NCBI GenBank assembly: GCA_913055655.1
Contig: CAJXKA010000001.1
Location: forward strand, 1,488,842 to 1,552,841
Source: an uncultured Oceanospirillales bacterium
GTDB lineage: Bacteria; Pseudomonadota; Gammaproteobacteria; Xanthomonadales; SZUA-36
Reading direction: 5' to 3'
Length of the DNA stretch: 64,000 nucleotides
Below, one piece after another: positions 45,867 to 54,561 of this stretch. The translations under genes and the position numbers were made by a program. Under the pieces are notes generated by a model. That model ran no database searches, was not told the DNA's origin, and was given only the letters and a program-made list of their open reading frames with translations. Every line of letters begins with the position of its first letter. Position 1 is the stretch's first letter.

Positions 45867-46502
45867 TCAGGCCGCGGCCGCGGACTCGGCCGCCAGCGAC
45901 TCGAAACGACCCGTTTCCGGGTTGTGCGCCTGGATGTCACCGGCGCCGATGTCGTAGATCCAGCCATGCAGGCGCACCTTGCCGGCGGCCAGCGCGGCGG
46001 CCACGGACGGGTGGGTGCGCAGGTGCTGCAACTGCAACAGGACGTTTTCCTCGGTCACGGCGCGCAACAGGGCCTCGCCTTCCAGGTCCGGGTGGCGGCC
46101 GCGCGCGGCGGCCACGGCAGCGCGGCTGTTTTCCAGCCAGCCGGCGACCTGCGGCAACGCGGCGACGCTATCCGGCGCCAGCGCACCCTTCATGGCGCCG
46201 CAGTCGGAGTGACCACAGACCACGATTTCGGACACACCCAGGACCGCAACGGCGTACTCGATGGATGCGGTGTTGCTCTCGTCCGCGCGGTTCCACGGCG
46301 GCACGATGTTGCCGGCGTTGCGGCAGGTGAACAGCTCGCCGGGCTGAGACTGCGTGACCAGGCCCGGGTCGACCCGGCTGTCGGCACAGGTAATCATCAA
46401 TACCTCGGGGCTCTGCCCGGTCGAAAGCGTTTTGAACAGGTCCTGGCGGTTCGGGAAAACTTCGGCGCGGAATTTCAGAACGCCCTTGATCATGTGGTCC
46501 AT
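45867..46502 (-). CDS. beta-carbonic anhydrase
   Basis: A 211-residue enzyme interconverting CO2 and bicarbonate. Zinc ligands are C39 (MITCADSRVDP), H98 and C101 (VCGHSDCGAM), and the D41/R43 dyad is intact. CRNAGNIVPPW and an Ala-rich tail follow. AGGAG lies seven bases before the ATG. A promoter with TTGATT (complement of 46583-46588), 17-base spacer and TAGATT (complement of 46560-46565) fits upstream. With the SulP gene behind it, it likely works in bicarbonate supply or pH balance. Confidence 0.95.
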   Translation of the reverse strand: MDHMIKGVLKFRAEVFPNRQDLFKTLSTGQSPEVLMITCADSRVDPGLVTQSQPGELFTCRNAGNIVPPWNRADESNTASIEYAVAVLGVSEIVVCGHSDCGAMKGALAPDSVAALPQVAGWLENSRAAVAAARGRHPDLEGEALLRAVTEENVLLQLQHLRTHPSVAAALAAGKVRLHGWIYDIGAGDIQAHNPETGRFESLAAESAAAA

Positions 46503-46559
46503 GGGGTGACTCCTGGCAGTAAACGTTGGGATGCCCGGCGGACGCCGGTAATGCCGGAT

Positions 46560-46626
46560 AATCTAGGCCCACTTAGGTGACCAATCAATTCCCTATTTTT
46601 GATACTTTACGATAGAATTTATCTAT
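46560..46626. promoter_or_regulatory. carbonic anhydrase promoter and OxyR-type site
   Basis: The leftward sigma70-like promoter is TTGATT (46588-46583), 17 bases, TAGATT (46565-46560). ATAGAATTTATCTAT (46612-46626) fits ATAG-N7-CTAT, the half-site of OxyR operators, within the larger dyad GATAGA-N5-TCTATC. Its centre lies about 66 bases upstream of the expected start point, the usual LysR-type recognition position. It also lies 21 bases before the divergent regulator's ATG. Confidence 0.55.
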
Positions 46627-46646
46627 CACCTGAACGGATACCGGCC

Positions 46647-47597
46647 ATGGCACACGTGGGCACCCCCACCCTGAAACAACTCGAATACCTGGAGGCCGTG
46701 GCGCGTTTTGGCAGCTTTCGCGCCGCGGCGCTGAAGCTTGGCGTCTCCCAGCCGACCATCACGTCGCAGGTTGCCGCGCTGGAGGACACGCTCGGCGTGA
46801 TCCTGCTGGAACGATCGCGCACGGGGACCCTGCCCACCAGCGCCGGTCGCGAGCTGTTGCCGCACATCGAAACCATCCGCGACGCGGTCAACTCGATCCG
46901 CGACCATGCCCGGTTTGTCGGCACCGGTGGCAGCGGCATCCACCGCCTGGGCGTGCCGCCCACGCTGGGGCCGTACCTGTTGCCGGAAGTACTGTCGACG
47001 ATTCATGCCACGGACCCCACGCTGCGCCTGTACGTGCGCGAGGACCTTCCACGGGACCTGGAAAACGGCCTGCTGTCCGGCCGTTTTGACCTGATTCTCA
47101 CGGTACTGCCGACGGAAATTTCGGACCTGGTTGTTGACCCGCTGTTCGGCGAGCCCTTTCACCTGTGCGCCCCGCCCGACCATCCGCTGGTGGGAAAGGG
47201 GCCAGTGGCCGCTGACGCCATCGCCAACGAACGATTACTGGCCATCGACGAGCGTTTTCGGTTGTTCGAGCAGATGCAGGCGCTGGCAAACCACTACGGT
47301 GCGCGACTGCTGCGGGACTACGAGGGCACCAGCCTGGACACGGTTCGACAGATGATCGCGACCGGCTTCGGGCTGGCGTTCCTGCCGTCGCTGTACATCC
47401 GGAGCGAAATCGAGCCGCGTGACGATGTCACCGTGCTACCCCTGGACGACACCACCATTGACCGCGAAGTGGTGCTGGCCTGGCGCCCCACCGCGGCCCA
47501 CCGTGCGCTGTACCGCAAGCTGGCGCAGCAGATTCGCGAGATCTGCCGGGCGAAACTGGGAGACTGCCTGCACCTGGCAACAGACAGTACGGGTTAG
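46647..47597 (+). CDS. OxyR-like LysR family regulator lacking the redox cysteine pair
   Basis: A 316-residue LysR-type protein. The HTH (TLKQLEYLEAVARFGSFRAA ... SQPTITSQVAALE) and effector domain (GVPPTLGPYLLPEVLSTIH) align best with OxyR. OxyR's peroxide-sensing Cys pair is absent: the segment matching GHCLRDQ reads ERFRLFEQ, and the remaining cysteines (CAPPDH and two near the C terminus) are elsewhere. Divergent from the carbonic anhydrase/SulP unit, it probably controls that unit with a different signal. The in-frame TTG at 46599 would start in the promoter, so ATG 46647 is used. Confidence 0.85.
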   Translation: MAHVGTPTLKQLEYLEAVARFGSFRAAALKLGVSQPTITSQVAALEDTLGVILLERSRTGTLPTSAGRELLPHIETIRDAVNSIRDHARFVGTGGSGIHRLGVPPTLGPYLLPEVLSTIHATDPTLRLYVREDLPRDLENGLLSGRFDLILTVLPTEISDLVVDPLFGEPFHLCAPPDHPLVGKGPVAADAIANERLLAIDERFRLFEQMQALANHYGARLLRDYEGTSLDTVRQMIATGFGLAFLPSLYIRSEIEPRDDVTVLPLDDTTIDREVVLAWRPTAAHRALYRKLAQQIREICRAKLGDCLHLATDSTG

Positions 47598-47618
47598 GCA
47601 CTTCACCGGGCGGAGGAA

Positions 47619-48602
47619 TCAGAAAACGAGAAGTAGCCCGCCGAGGACAAAAAGCGCCAGGAACAGGGTCTGCAGCACCATCGCCGTCACCGGCCACGGC
47701 CCCACTTTCACCAGCGCCTCCAGCGAGGTGCGCACACCCAGCGCCGCCACGGCCGTCAGCAGGCAGGCGCTGGACACCGGCGCGAACCGGTCCGTCACGA
47801 CCACGGGAATCACGCCCAGGCTGTTGACGATGACCAGCACGACAAACGCCACCAGGAACCAGGGCAGCAACGGCTCGTTGGCTTCGCGTTTCTTGCTCCG
47901 GCGTTTCAGCACCAGGGCGATGATCAACACCACCGGCACCAGGCAGGCCACGCGCATCAGTTTCACCAGCGTGGAGATTTCGCCGGCCTGGTCGGAGACG
48001 ATGTAGCCGGCGCCGACCACCTGGGCGACGTCGTGGATGGTCGCGCCCAGGAACACGCCGGCCTGCAGGTCATCAAAGCCCAGGTAGGACACGAGCACCG
48101 GGTAAGTCACCATGGCCAGCGTGCTGAGCGCGGTGACGGCGGCGACCGTCAGGATGGTGTTGCGTTCGTGATCGGGGTGCCGGGGCAGCACCGAGGCGAT
48201 GGCCAGCGCCGCGGAAGCCCCGCAGATCGCCACGGCACCGGCGGAGAGCACCGAGTGGTCATTGCGCAGGCGACAGGCGCGGCCGATACCCCAGCCCACC
48301 AGGATCGTTGCCGTGACGCCCGCCATGACCAGCGCGACCACCGGCCAGCCCAGCGCCATGACATCGCCCGTGGTCATGCGCAGGCCCAGCAGCGCGACGC
48401 CGATTCGCAGCACGGTCCGCCCGGCGAACCGGATGCCGGGTAGCACCCGTTCGTCGTCCGCCAGGAAATGGAACGCCATGCCGAACAGCAGCGCGTAAAG
48501 CATGGCCGGGCCGCCCAGGCGTTCGCTGACAAAACTGACCGCCAGTGCAATCAGCGCGCTGAAACCCAACCCGGGCAGGATTGCCCGCACCCGTGCCGTC
48601 AT
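47619..48602 (-). CDS. YeiH/UPF0324 family membrane protein (putative sulfate exporter)
   Basis: A 327-residue protein with about 9-10 hydrophobic helices. The LSAGAVAICGASAALAIASV and GATIHDVAQVVGAGY segments are the two conserved motifs of the PF03601 family. Members are linked to sulfite/sulfate export during organosulfonate or taurine breakdown in some bacteria; substrate here is uncertain. It converges on the OxyR-like gene with a 21-base gap and follows the D-aminoacylase-like gene on the opposite end by about 20 bases. Confidence 0.85.
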   Translation of the reverse strand: MTARVRAILPGLGFSALIALAVSFVSERLGGPAMLYALLFGMAFHFLADDERVLPGIRFAGRTVLRIGVALLGLRMTTGDVMALGWPVVALVMAGVTATILVGWGIGRACRLRNDHSVLSAGAVAICGASAALAIASVLPRHPDHERNTILTVAAVTALSTLAMVTYPVLVSYLGFDDLQAGVFLGATIHDVAQVVGAGYIVSDQAGEISTLVKLMRVACLVPVVLIIALVLKRRSKKREANEPLLPWFLVAFVVLVIVNSLGVIPVVVTDRFAPVSSACLLTAVAALGVRTSLEALVKVGPWPVTAMVLQTLFLALFVLGGLLLVF

Positions 48603-48623
48603 GTTGAGTGCGTCCGGCAGGGC

Positions 48624-50936
48624 CTAGTCCTCCGCGGTCAGGAACGCATCGGGCGACAACGGCCGCGGCGTGATCCTGACCGTTCGGATGGCGCCCCTGA
48701 ACCAGTGCACCTGGTTGATGCGCATGCCCAGCGAAGTTCGCCCTTCGCCCTGCGGCTCGTAGTTCAGCCACTCGCTCAGTTCCAGCTTGCCGTCGACGTA
48801 ATGCCGGAAGCGCCAGCCATCGACGACAATCGCCGCGTGCCGCCACGGCCCGATCGGGTGCAGGTCTTCCTCGGCGTATAGCGTCACATCGCTGTGGGGC
48901 GTCTTGATGAACGTGTCGAGGAACCACTGGTTGTCGCCCGGCAGGCGGGTTTCGAACATCACCCGCGAGGCCGAGTCGTTTTCCTGCATGTGGAAGAAGC
49001 GCTGCTCACGGGCGCCGTCGGCGTAGGGGTTGAACACCACCTCGACGGTGAATTCTTCCAGGCCGGCCAGCGGATGGGTGTCCAGGTAGATGCCGTCATC
49101 CACGCCGTCAAACTCGAGCGCCTTGCCGGCCGGCGTGTCGATCACCTTCGGTTTGCCCAGCACGGTGACGTCATGGCCGCCGATGTTTTCAAGATTGTCG
49201 AGCCGCCAGGTGACCGAACCTTCTGCTGATGATGTCTCGGCCGACGCCGGCGCGTCCGCCCCGCCCTTCCAGCCGGGCCCCTTGACGAACCGGCCACCAC
49301 GCGCGCCGGTGTGGCGACCATCGGCAATGGTGTGCACACCGTTGACGAAAACGTGGTCGACGCCGGTCGCCAGCTGGTGCGGCGCCTCGAATGTGGCGTG
49401 ATCGGTGACCGTGGCCGGGTCGAACACGACCACGTCGGCGAAATAGCCGGGCGCCAGGCGGCCCCGGCCGTCAAGCTTCAGGTTGTCCGCCGGCAGCGAG
49501 GTCATCTTGCGGATGGCTTCTTCCAGCGGAATGACATTTTCTTCGCGTACGTATTTACCCAGCACGCGGGCGAAGGTGCCGTAAGCGCGCGGGTGCGTGC
49601 TCTGGTTCAGGAACAGGCCCTCGGGCGCCATCGCGCCGGCGTCGGAGCCGAAGCTGACCCAAGGCACCGCGACTTTCTTCGCCACGTTCGCTTCGCTCAT
49701 GATGAAGTAGATCACGCCAACCCGGGAGTCGTCCTCGATGACCAGGTCGATGATCGTGTCTTCGGGTGAAGTGCCTCGTTCCGCCGCCACGTCGGCCAGG
49801 GTCCTGCCGATGTACGGGCGCAGGTCGGGGTTGCGGAAATCGACCAGCAGGACGCCCTCTGCGCCGCCGGCGTGGGCCACGCGGTTTTCGAACTCGCCGG
49901 ATTCACCGCGCATCTCGGCGATGACCCGCGCGCGGATCTCCGGGTCGCGCAGCCGCTCGACCCAGGCGTCGTGGCCGCCCTCCTGTACCCACAGCGGCAT
50001 GGCCGCGTTCAGGCCGGTCGAACTGGCCGGGTAGGTGTAGATATCGGCCGTGATGTCCAGGCCCTCGGCGCGCGCGGCCTCGACCTTCGCGATGGCCTGG
50101 TCCAGCTTGGGCCAGTTTTCCTCGCCGCCGGCCTTCAGGTGGTAGATCTCGGCGCGCGCGCCGGTGTCACGGGCAATCTGGATCAGCTCGTCGACGGCCT
50201 CCAACAGCTTCCCGGATTCGCTGCGCAGGTGCGAGATGTACATCCCGTCGTACTCGGCCGCGGCAGACACCAGCGCGGTCAGTTCGGCCGTGTCGGCAAA
50301 GTTGGCGGGTGCGTAGATCAGCGAAGAGCCGACGCCCAACGCGCCCTCTTCCATCGCCTGGCGCACCAGCGCCTGCATGTTCTCCAGTTCCCCGGGCGTG
50401 GCCGGGCGGTTGTCGAAACCCACCTCGTGCACGCGCAGCGTGGTCGCACCCACAAACGACGCCACGTTCGGCGACACGCCGCGATCTTCCAGGTACTGCA
50501 GGTACTCGCCCAGCGTGGTCCACTCGATGTCATAGCGGAAATCGTTCTGGCGGCTGCGGGCGCGCTGCTTCAGCGCCTCGTTCCAGGGGCCGTTCGACCA
50601 GCCTTCGCCGAAAATCTCCAGCGTCACGCCCTGCACCAGGTCACCCAGGCCACGGCCGTCAACAATCAGGTCGTTGATCGCCCAGCTGAGCATGTTGATG
50701 AACCCGGGTGACACCGCCTTGCCACTGGCGTCGATGACCGTGTCCGCCGTCGCATCGCCCAGGTCCCCCACGGCGACGACCCGGTCGCCGTCAATGGCGA
50801 CGTCCGCCAGTGCGCCGGGTGCGCCACTGCCATCGTAGACCGTGCCGCCGCGGACCAGCGTGTCGTAGTGTTCGGCGGCCAGCGCACCGGTAGCGAACAG
50901 CGAAAGCGTGGCAAGGAGAATGAGCGTTCGGATCAT
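48624..50936 (-). CDS. N-acyl-D-amino acid deacylase fused to a LamG/concanavalin-like domain
   Basis: A 770-residue secreted protein (signal about residues 1-20, ending ALAAEH). Residues about 22-530 are a D-aminoacylase-type amidohydrolase: LVRGGTVYDGSG, SPGFINMLSW (the usual DxHxH pair is not preserved here), YISHLRSESGKLLEAV, AEIYHLKAGG, VSFGSDAGAMAPEG and LAPGYFADVVVFDP. Residues about 555-765 form a jellyroll of the LamG type (ALEFDGVDDGIYL, FHMQENDS, WRHAAIVVDGWRFRHYVDGK). The fusion may bind a polymer while the enzyme cleaves amides near D-residues. Loss of the N-terminal His pair makes the metal site atypical. Confidence 0.8.
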   Translation of the reverse strand: MIRTLILLATLSLFATGALAAEHYDTLVRGGTVYDGSGAPGALADVAIDGDRVVAVGDLGDATADTVIDASGKAVSPGFINMLSWAINDLIVDGRGLGDLVQGVTLEIFGEGWSNGPWNEALKQRARSRQNDFRYDIEWTTLGEYLQYLEDRGVSPNVASFVGATTLRVHEVGFDNRPATPGELENMQALVRQAMEEGALGVGSSLIYAPANFADTAELTALVSAAAEYDGMYISHLRSESGKLLEAVDELIQIARDTGARAEIYHLKAGGEENWPKLDQAIAKVEAARAEGLDITADIYTYPASSTGLNAAMPLWVQEGGHDAWVERLRDPEIRARVIAEMRGESGEFENRVAHAGGAEGVLLVDFRNPDLRPYIGRTLADVAAERGTSPEDTIIDLVIEDDSRVGVIYFIMSEANVAKKVAVPWVSFGSDAGAMAPEGLFLNQSTHPRAYGTFARVLGKYVREENVIPLEEAIRKMTSLPADNLKLDGRGRLAPGYFADVVVFDPATVTDHATFEAPHQLATGVDHVFVNGVHTIADGRHTGARGGRFVKGPGWKGGADAPASAETSSAEGSVTWRLDNLENIGGHDVTVLGKPKVIDTPAGKALEFDGVDDGIYLDTHPLAGLEEFTVEVVFNPYADGAREQRFFHMQENDSASRVMFETRLPGDNQWFLDTFIKTPHSDVTLYAEEDLHPIGPWRHAAIVVDGWRFRHYVDGKLELSEWLNYEPQGEGRTSLGMRINQVHWFRGAIRTVRITPRPLSPDAFLTAED

Positions 50937-50952
50937 GGATTGTGTCCTGGTG

Positions 50953-52701
50953 TCAGCGACATCCGCATCCGGCCCCGCCCGCGTCGAAGCGGTGCTTGCC
51001 GGTCTTGCCGATGCCCGGGTTGAACGTGTTGGTCGGGTCCAGCGCTTTGAAAAATGCCTTCTGTGCTTCGCCTGCATAATACAGGTGGCCGACATTGTGC
51101 TCGGCGGGGTAGCGTGCCCCGCGCGCATCCAGCGCCTCCAGCATGGCGGCCTTCACCGCGTCGATATCGGCGCCGGGCCTGAGGATATAGTCCCAGTGGA
51201 ACACGTGGCAGAAGAAGTGCCCGTAATAAAGGCGGTGGAGCACCTGGTCACGAATTTCCGCCGGCAAATCGTCTTCCCAGTCGGTCGCGTTTCTCGGCAA
51301 CGCGACATCCAGGGCCAGCAGGCCACCGACTGACTCGCCGCTCACGCGCTGGTAGCGAATGGCGGCCCCGGCGGACACGAAGCGGTGCAGCATTGCACGC
51401 GCCGCCTCGTCATCGGTGCATTCGAAGAAGTCACCCTCGTTGGCGTCATCGGCGAAACAGCGGGCCAGCCAGTCGCGCGCCGGTTCGATGCTGTCATCCG
51501 CCACCTTGACGACCAGGTGGTGCTCGAAACGATCACGGAACGCACGCATCCTGGCCGGCAGGTGTCCCGGCAGGACCCGCCCGCAGGCCTGCATGACGCG
51601 GTCGAACAGGTGTCGCGGCAGCCAGCGGCGCTTGGCCAGCCAGGCGTCGATCCGCCCGCGGGCCCGGAAAAACTGCGGCATCCGCGCGGTGCCGAGTTTG
51701 TTGATGACGAAAAAATCGTCCTTGCCGAATTTCGCCGCCATGTCGAACATGTCGCGGTGCAGGTACTCACCCAGCACCGGCACGTCCGGCAGCTCGGTCA
51801 ACAGGCCCCGCCGCAACCGCGCAAACACCGCGGCGTCATTGCTGCCGATGTAAAACGTCCGCACGGCTTTCGGCACGGCGAAGGTGTCCAGGCGCAGGGC
51901 GAACACGGCAACTTTACCGGCGCAGCCGCTGGCCTCGAACAACCGCCGCGCGTCGGCGTTGAAGCGCGACGGCGTATCCGCATCGACGTCACGAAGCCGC
52001 TCGATGTACTGGTGGTCCGAGGCCATCCGCGGCCGCGCCTCGTCACCCGGAAACGCCAGCTCGCGCAACGCACCGAACTCACCTTTTTCAAGGTTCTCGA
52101 GCATGTTCTCAGGTGAATCACCCAGGTCAATGCCGGTGTGGTTCACCAGTTCCAGCTCACCACTTGCGTTGACCCGGGCATACAGTGCCAGTTCGGTGTA
52201 AGCCGGACCCCGGTGGCACAGCGCACCCCCGGAATTGTTCGCCACACCGCCGATGATGGAAGCACCGATACAGGACGAGCCGATTTCCGAGTGCGGCACC
52301 CGCCCCAGCGGCTGCAGCATTTCCTGCAGGCGATGCAGCGTCGCACCCGGCAGCGCCACCACCTGCCGGCCCTCGTCGAGCAGGTGGATGCCATCCAGTT
52401 TCAGGGTATTGATCACGACGACGGGGCGGCCATAGTCGTCGCCGCTGGGCGTGGACCCCTCCGTCAGGCCGGTATTGGCAGCCTGCATGATGATGACCGC
52501 GCCGGCATCGACGCAGCACTGCAGCGCGCGCCAGAGGCCCAGCAGCGAATCCGGGAAGACTACGGCCAGCGCCGGGCCGCCACCGGAGCGAAAGCCCTTG
52601 CGAAAGTGCTCGTTGCGCCCCGGATCCGTGACGACATTCGCCTCGCCTAGCGAACCGCGCAACGCGTCGACAAGCGCCTTGTGATCCACACTGTCGCTCA
52701 C
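50953..52701 (-). CDS. dld: quinone-dependent D-lactate dehydrogenase
   Basis: A 582-residue FAD enzyme closely matching E. coli Dld: RKGFRSGGGPALAVVFP, MQAANTGLTEGSTPSGDDY (FAD-binding), GSSCIGASIIGGVANNSGG, and a C-terminal membrane-binding D-lactate dehydrogenase domain with FFCHVFHWDYIL. It oxidises D-lactate to pyruvate at the inner membrane. The start is a GTG at 52701 overlapping the upstream stop (GTGA); other upstream codons lack homology. The tail ends in an unusual CGCR. MurQ at 19008 generates D-lactate, so this enzyme could close the MurNAc pathway. Confidence 0.93.
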   Translation of the reverse strand: MSDSVDHKALVDALRGSLGEANVVTDPGRNEHFRKGFRSGGGPALAVVFPDSLLGLWRALQCCVDAGAVIIMQAANTGLTEGSTPSGDDYGRPVVVINTLKLDGIHLLDEGRQVVALPGATLHRLQEMLQPLGRVPHSEIGSSCIGASIIGGVANNSGGALCHRGPAYTELALYARVNASGELELVNHTGIDLGDSPENMLENLEKGEFGALRELAFPGDEARPRMASDHQYIERLRDVDADTPSRFNADARRLFEASGCAGKVAVFALRLDTFAVPKAVRTFYIGSNDAAVFARLRRGLLTELPDVPVLGEYLHRDMFDMAAKFGKDDFFVINKLGTARMPQFFRARGRIDAWLAKRRWLPRHLFDRVMQACGRVLPGHLPARMRAFRDRFEHHLVVKVADDSIEPARDWLARCFADDANEGDFFECTDDEAARAMLHRFVSAGAAIRYQRVSGESVGGLLALDVALPRNATDWEDDLPAEIRDQVLHRLYYGHFFCHVFHWDYILRPGADIDAVKAAMLEALDARGARYPAEHNVGHLYYAGEAQKAFFKALDPTNTFNPGIGKTGKHRFDAGGAGCGCR

Positions 52702-53336
52702 AGCATTGACCGGACGTTGGCCTCCAGCACGTCGTACGCCACGTTGCCGGTCAATCGCTGGCGATCCTCGTTCAGGGTCACGGTGGGGCTGATGCGGATG
52801 TTCATTTCCCGGGTCGTCGCCAGGTCCGCGCAAAAGGCCGCATGGGCGCGCCCGTCAGTCAGCCAGGGCTGCAGCTTTGTTGGCTCCAGGCCGGTTTCGT
52901 CGGTGACGGCATCAATAACAGACTGGTTCGAAATATCACGGGCGTCGGCGAAGAACGCCTGCCTGAGCGCCCAGGCCAGGCGATTCGTCGAGCCGGCTTC
53001 CAGCGTGCCGTCGACCTCGGCAAGGCGCGCCGCGCAAAGCCACAGGTGACCGGGCGCGGATGAATGCGGTGTGTTCTCAACCCATACCCCGGGATGGACC
53101 GGCAGGTGTCCGAACTTGCCCACCAACCCGGTCACGAAGCGGTTGTAACCCTCAAGCCCACCGCGGTCTCCCCAGTGTTCATCCACCTTGTCCAGCGCGG
53201 CGCCATACACGGACACATGCTGGTAGCGAATGTCGATGGCGTCACCGAAGGTGTCGTGAAGTTTGTCCATGCGCGCCTGGGTGACATAAGCCCAGACACA
53301 CAGCAGGTCGGAATAGTGGGCGATGGGAAGCGGCAT
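52698..53336 (-). CDS. DsbA-fold oxidoreductase/isomerase-like protein
   Basis: A 212-residue protein of the DsbA/2-hydroxychromene-2-carboxylate isomerase branch of the thioredoxin superfamily. It opens IAHYSDLLCVWAYV; the CxxC is reduced to a single Cys, and there is no signal peptide, so a periplasmic disulfide role is unlikely. A cis-Pro region is seen in RISPTVTLNE. TAGAAT (complement of 53343-53348) ends six bases before the ATG, so the message may be leaderless. Coupled to dld by a GTGA overlap; biochemical role unknown. Confidence 0.75.
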   Translation of the reverse strand: MPLPIAHYSDLLCVWAYVTQARMDKLHDTFGDAIDIRYQHVSVYGAALDKVDEHWGDRGGLEGYNRFVTGLVGKFGHLPVHPGVWVENTPHSSAPGHLWLCAARLAEVDGTLEAGSTNRLAWALRQAFFADARDISNQSVIDAVTDETGLEPTKLQPWLTDGRAHAAFCADLATTREMNIRISPTVTLNEDRQRLTGNVAYDVLEANVRSML

Positions 53337-53366
53337 GGCGCTATTCTAGTGCCTGCGGCGCCGTGG

Positions 53367-53395
53367 TTGAACGCCATTCCTTCAACTGCTTTACT
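53367..53395 (+). promoter_or_regulatory. sigma70-like promoter of the TonB-domain gene
   Basis: TTGAAC (53367-53372), 17 bases and TTTACT (53390-53395) precede the ATG at 53428 by 32 bases; a GAGGGG ribosome site lies between. The leftward promoter of the DsbA-fold gene overlaps this region. Confidence 0.55.
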
Positions 53396-53427
53396 GTCGC
53401 GGATACCAGGGAAAGAGGGGTTTCGGT

Positions 53428-54561
53428 ATGACAGGTCAGTGGAACCAGTTGAAACGGCGTTCACGCTTGATGGCCAACGGCTTAGCATTGTTAGCCATTA
53501 GTTCAGGACTACCAGGCGCATACGCGCAGACTTCAGCGCCAACGGTCACGCCGGTGGTGCTATCCCAGGGCGTGGAACCGAAACTTCTCGACCGGGTGGC
53601 GCCGGCCTATCCGAACGTCAACCGGCAAGGCGTCGAGGGCTGGGTCAAGGTGCTGTTCGACGTGGATGCAACCGGCAAAGTCGTCGACCCGGTTGTCATC
53701 GATTCCAGCGCTGACCGACATTACGACACGGCGTTTCGTGAATCCGTCCTGAAGGCCGTCCAGGAATGGCAGTATGAGCCCGCGCGAGTTGATGGCGAGC
53801 CGGTACGGCGCGCCAACATGACCGTGTTCACGGCATTTCTGTTCAATGACTCTGCAGGTGGAACCACGAGAAAGTTCCACACCGGCTACACCCGCGTTGC
53901 CGACGCACTCGATAACGATGACCTGGAAAAGGCCCGGAAGGAGCTAGACAGGCTGGCGTCCCGGCCCCGTCACGTGCTCGCGGAATCAGCCTACCTGGAC
54001 ATGCTGGAAGCCATGTGGCACCAGAAAGCCGGGCAGGACCTGGAAGCACTCAGATTCGTGGAACAGGGCCTTGTCATCGCCGACGATGCCGCCGTGACCC
54101 GGGCGTATGACCAGCTTTTACGCATGTCGGTCACGCAGAATGCACTGAACCATAATTTCCACACGGCACTTGAGCGCTACGAAACCCTTTCTGAGCTTGA
54201 TGGCGGCCTGGCGGCCGATGACCCCGTTCACGGTGTGGCACAACGCATTCACGAGATACTCGCTGACGAAGCGCCCATCATGACCGAGGGCAAACTGACG
54301 CCGTGCACGACATGCCGGGAACCCGAAATGATGCTGACCCGCAACCTGAACCGGAGGCAGTTCACCATTGAGCCGACCCAGGGCCAGGTGGATGACATCA
54401 GGATCACCTGCGGACCGGCACACACGACGGTCGCCTGGGCGGAAAACATCGCCTGGCAGATCAACCAGGACCCGGCTGACTGCAAAGTCGTCATCAAGGG
54501 CGACGACAAGACAACCCTGCAACTGATCGAGATCAAGGCACAAGAGGACACCAGCGCATGA
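53428..54561 (+). CDS. TonB C-terminal domain protein, periplasmic
   Basis: A 377-residue protein with a signal peptide (residues about 10-33, ending GAYAQ). Residues about 50-130 form a TonB C-terminal domain (VAPAYPNVNRQGVEGWVKVLFDVDATGKV ... VQEWQYEPARVDGEPV). There is no N-terminal proline-rich spanner, so it is not a classical TonB; the domain is at the N-terminal end of the mature protein. The rest is helical and TPR-like, then a Cys-containing C-terminal domain (TPCTTCREP; TCGPAHTT). Its stop overlaps the AbgT gene start (ATGA), implying linked function. Confidence 0.75.
   Translation: MTGQWNQLKRRSRLMANGLALLAISSGLPGAYAQTSAPTVTPVVLSQGVEPKLLDRVAPAYPNVNRQGVEGWVKVLFDVDATGKVVDPVVIDSSADRHYDTAFRESVLKAVQEWQYEPARVDGEPVRRANMTVFTAFLFNDSAGGTTRKFHTGYTRVADALDNDDLEKARKELDRLASRPRHVLAESAYLDMLEAMWHQKAGQDLEALRFVEQGLVIADDAAVTRAYDQLLRMSVTQNALNHNFHTALERYETLSELDGGLAADDPVHGVAQRIHEILADEAPIMTEGKLTPCTTCREPEMMLTRNLNRRQFTIEPTQGQVDDIRITCGPAHTTVAWAENIAWQINQDPADCKVVIKGDDKTTLQLIEIKAQEDTSA

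Noticed and set aside
46647..47597. Bona fide peroxide sensor OxyR
   Set aside because: The redox cysteine pair is missing at the aligned position, and no catalase or ahpC gene is adjacent.
53428..54561. Classical energy-transducing TonB
   Set aside because: There is no N-terminal membrane anchor with a proline-rich periplasmic spanner, and exbB/exbD are absent; the TonB-type domain is N-terminal in the mature protein.
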